This document shows positions 61,769 to 64,000 of a stretch of DNA of 64,000 nt, in pieces. Source of the stretch: Leifsonia shinshuensis (GTDB taxonomy: Bacteria > Actinomycetota > Actinomycetes > Actinomycetales > Microbacteriaceae). The notes beneath the pieces were generated by a model that was not told where the DNA came from, made no database searches, and saw only the letters and a list, made by a program, of their open reading frames with translations. Position 1 is the stretch's first letter. Each line of letters starts with the position of its first letter. Position numbers and translations under genes: made by a program. The stretch is taken from positions 3,720,001 through 3,784,000 of the forward strand of contig NZ_CP043641.1 of NCBI RefSeq assembly GCF_014217625.1, in the 5' to 3' direction.

Positions 61769-62164
61769 TCACCCGCCCTGCAGCGGCTCCGGCGCGTGCA
61801 GGAACAGCAGCGCGACACCCCAGAGGACGACGCTCGCGCCGATCCCGACGACCGGGGCCGCCCACGATCGCCGTCGTGCGCTCACCACGGCGACCAGCGT
61901 CGCGACCGCGCTGATCGGGAGGGGGACGATCGCGCCGGCGACCGCGAGTCGCAGCGCCGGCCCCACCCGGTAGAGTTCGTCGCGGCCGATGGACGGCCCG
62001 CCGACGGCCGCCGCGATCGAGATGGCCAGCATGACCAGGATGGCTGCGACGGCGCCGTGGAGAAGCAGCAGCAGGATGGTGAGAACGGTCTGACGACGTC
62101 GCCGGGCGGGTGCGGCCTCGGTCGGGATGGTCGTGGTGTCCGTGTCCCCCCGGCGGCCCCGCAT
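61769..62164 (-). CDS. Membrane protein, 131 residues
   Basis: Three hydrophobic helices follow a charged N-terminal tail (VLTILLLLLHGAVAAILVML, LRLAVAGAIVPLPISAVATL and APVVGIGASVVLWGVALLFL). The ATG overlaps the stop of the GNAT gene (TGATG), so they are co-translated. Function unknown. Confidence 0.7.
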   Translation of the reverse strand: MRGRRGDTDTTTIPTEAAPARRRRQTVLTILLLLLHGAVAAILVMLAISIAAAVGGPSIGRDELYRVGPALRLAVAGAIVPLPISAVATLVAVVSARRRSWAAPVVGIGASVVLWGVALLFLHAPEPLQGG

Positions 62165-62697
62165 CACGCCGTCCAGACCCCGAACCACTGGGGCTCGCCG
62201 AACTCCTCGTGACGCTCGACCTCCGCGAAGCCGAGCTTGTCGAGCACGCGCCTCGACGCGGTGTTCGCGAGCTGCGTCGAGACGACGAGGGGCTCGTCGG
62301 GAGCCGCCGCCCTGAACCAGCCCATCGCGGCGGCGCAGGCCTCCGTCGCGTAGCCGCGCCCCCAGGCGTGCGGGAGCAGCAGGTAGCCGAGATCGGCTTC
62401 GCCGCCCTCCTCGAGGACGTGGCCCGGCCGGTCGGCCGCGCGCGGATCGAACGTGACGATTCCGATCAGTTCGCCGTCGAGCTCGATCGCGAAGAAGCCG
62501 GTGCGCTTCCCGGGGGTCTCGGGCACCAGCGCGTCGAGCTCCGCCCGGGGCGTGGCGCCGCCGAGGTGGAGGTGGGCCTCCGGGCTGCTCCAGAGGTCGA
62601 GCATCGCCTCGCGATCGCGCGGCTCCGTCGCGCGGAGGACCAGCCGGCCGGTCGAGATTGGGACCGGAGGCCAGGTCACTCCGTCGAGATGCGCCAT
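62164..62697 (-). CDS. GNAT family N-acetyltransferase (RimJ/RimL type)
   Basis: The 177-residue protein has STGRLVLRATEPRDREAMLD at its start and the acetyl-CoA site YLLLPHAWGRGYATEACAAA, followed by NTASRRVLDKLGF. This is the RimJ/RimL subgroup that acetylates protein N termini or small amines. The ATG at 62697 is chosen over an upstream frame without a ribosome site. Confidence 0.88.
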   Translation of the reverse strand: MAHLDGVTWPPVPISTGRLVLRATEPRDREAMLDLWSSPEAHLHLGGATPRAELDALVPETPGKRTGFFAIELDGELIGIVTFDPRAADRPGHVLEEGGEADLGYLLLPHAWGRGYATEACAAAMGWFRAAAPDEPLVVSTQLANTASRRVLDKLGFAEVERHEEFGEPQWFGVWTA

Positions 62698-62815
62698 GGC
62701 GCGAGCGTACCCTGCGGTATGCCCGGCCCGGCCATGGGCGGTCGGGAACACGCCCCGGCCCCCGTGAAGTCACAGGTTCCGGGGCGTTCGCACCGCTGTC
62801 AGCTGCCGAGGGCCG

Positions 62816-63919
62816 TCAGGAGGCCGGCTCCGCGAGGACCTTCCGCCACCGCGCCGAGAAGCTCGCCGCCGTGAAGCCGAGGGCGTCGTTCACCTCCAGC
62901 ATCGGGAGGTTCTCCTCGGCGTTGACCGTCTCCACGAGCACGCAACCCGGGAACCGTGCTTCGAGCTCGCGGAGGTTGGCGAGCTTGAGGAGCATCCCGA
63001 GCCGGTGGCCGCGGTGCTCGCGCAGGACAAGGGTGTCCATCTGCTCCGCCGGGCGGTCGGACTCGGTGGAGACGTCGAGTTCGGTGAAGCCCACGGCCTG
63101 CCCGGTCGCCTCCTCCACCACGATCGACGTCAGGGCGACGCGCGGGCTTGCGGCCCAGAGGTCGTCGACGGCGCGGACGCGCTCCGCCGTCCAGACATCG
63201 GTCAGCTCGATGCCGGCGTTCGGGGCGTCGGTGCTCATCCGGGTGCGCAGCAGCGCGATGGACTCCACCCACTCCTCGGGCGTCCGGCCCTGCCAGCTGA
63301 CCGTACGGTAGCCGGCGGCGGCCGCGACCGCCGCCGCGAGGTGGGCGGAGAACACGTCCGGGTCCATGGGCAGCGGCAGCGCGCTGATGCGGCCGACCTG
63401 TTCGAGCGAGAAGCCCTGGCGTCGCAGGAAGCGCGTCGACGGGATGCCGAGCGGCACCGCCCCGAAGCCGGTGGGCGCGGGGATGGCCTCCCCCTCGACG
63501 CCGGCCGGGTAGGTGGACTGGTTCTGGATGGTCGTGCGGCCGGCCTCGCGGGCCAGCTGCTCCAGGCGGTCGTAGAGCGCCCCGCCGATGCCACGGCCGC
63601 GGAACTCCGGAAGGACGGAGACCGCTCCCCAGCATTCGGCGGCGCCGGCCGGCAGCGCCAGGTTCGCCCGCGCGACGACGCGGCCGTCGACCTTGGAGAC
63701 GAGCCCGGCCATCTGCCGGGACTCGTCCTTCCAGTCCGGCAGCAGCTCGGCCGCGGTCATGACCTCGCCGGTGTGGCCGCGTTGCTCCGCCTCGACGGCG
63801 TTGCGCACGGTGGCGAAGCCGACGAAGTCCGCGGCGTCCGCCGCGTCGACGCTGTCCGGGACGACGAGCGGTTCGATGGTGAAGCCGGTGAGCGTGATGG
63901 TGTGATCTGAAGATGACAT
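62816..63919 (-). CDS. Double-GNAT acetyltransferase
   Basis: The 367-residue protein has two GNAT folds. The first carries a good acetyl-CoA loop (SVLPEFRGRGIGGALYDRL near residue 105); the second has VLREHRGHRLGMLLKLANL near residue 305 and ends with EVNDALGFTAASFSARW. Tandem GNAT proteins in actinobacteria include mycothiol synthase, but this one is not close enough to call. The rest of the window to 64000 is non-coding. Confidence 0.85.
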   Translation of the reverse strand: MSSSDHTITLTGFTIEPLVVPDSVDAADAADFVGFATVRNAVEAEQRGHTGEVMTAAELLPDWKDESRQMAGLVSKVDGRVVARANLALPAGAAECWGAVSVLPEFRGRGIGGALYDRLEQLAREAGRTTIQNQSTYPAGVEGEAIPAPTGFGAVPLGIPSTRFLRRQGFSLEQVGRISALPLPMDPDVFSAHLAAAVAAAAGYRTVSWQGRTPEEWVESIALLRTRMSTDAPNAGIELTDVWTAERVRAVDDLWAASPRVALTSIVVEEATGQAVGFTELDVSTESDRPAEQMDTLVLREHRGHRLGMLLKLANLRELEARFPGCVLVETVNAEENLPMLEVNDALGFTAASFSARWRKVLAEPAS

Positions 63920-64000
63920 GAAACCTCTTTGTACGCAGGAACGATCGACTCACCCACGGTCGTGGGGAGGAAGGGAGTCACTGCTACAGGATCACGGGGT

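Noticed and set aside
1..64000. CRISPR array
   Set aside because: No series of evenly spaced identical short repeats was seen; the repeats found are two dispersed copies and IS ends.

Overview
The window is high-GC DNA from an actinobacterium, probably a member of the Micrococcales/Microbacteriaceae. The grounds are strong GC bias, frequent GTG starts, GTGA/ATGA gene overlaps, an ECF41-type sigma factor and typical small actinobacterial membrane proteins. No 16S rRNA gene or complete tRNA gene is present.

Region 1 (about 1-21 kb) is a dense fluoride-response cluster. It has two crcB fluoride-exporter halves and several enzymes known or expected to be fluoride-sensitive (enolase, inorganic pyrophosphatase, glutamine synthetase, phosphoglycerate mutase). 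With these are a universal stress protein, an EttA-like ABC-F protein, DUF211 plus a VIT-like membrane protein, an MFS transporter, two MutS-like ATPases and a six-subunit complex related to group 4 hydrogenases. Four leaders (DUF211, glnA, mutS pair, hydrogenase-like operon) carry recognisable crcB-type fluoride riboswitches. Three others (ABC-F, usp-gpm-crcB-crcB, eno) carry a second conserved pseudoknotted RNA with the same overall layout but a different core. In most of these seven leaders the aptamer tail is complementary to the ribosome binding site. The hydrogenase-like complex has lost the NiFe-ligand cysteines and the proximal-cluster cysteines.

Region 2 (about 21-31 kb) is plasmid or ICE debris. 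A parB gene is broken by an in-frame amber codon and by a 7.27 kb transposon with two overlapping tyrosine recombinases (Tn554-like layout). The transposon carries a small secreted protein, an ABC ATPase and two membrane proteins.

Region 3 (about 31-40 kb) is a mercury-resistance module: a MerT-like small membrane protein, thioredoxin-fold lipoprotein, CcdA, MerA, MerB, a second flavoprotein disulfide reductase and MerR. Two promoters have MerR-type long spacers. The module lies between a truncated and an intact copy of one IS110-family element, and a decayed ArsR-CDF metal-resistance pair sits beside the intact copy.

Region 4 (about 40-52 kb) has lower GC and looks like a defence island. 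It holds a 2045-residue STAND NTPase with an N-terminal Cap4-like nuclease (Avs-like), an overlapping 222-residue partner, a Schlafen/AlbA_2 protein and uncharacterised proteins. It ends at a 3' tRNA fragment (Ser-like) followed by a terminator, with direct repeats just inside. I read this as the right attachment site of an integrated island that extends left beyond the window.

Region 5 (52-64 kb) is ordinary chromosome: LuxR regulator, hemerythrin-like protein, lipoprotein, small membrane proteins, an autoregulated ArsR-SRPBCC-VOC operon with an apparently leaderless start, ECF41 sigma factor with its carboxymuconolactone-decarboxylase partner, DUF1269, PASTA protein, DedA and GNAT proteins.
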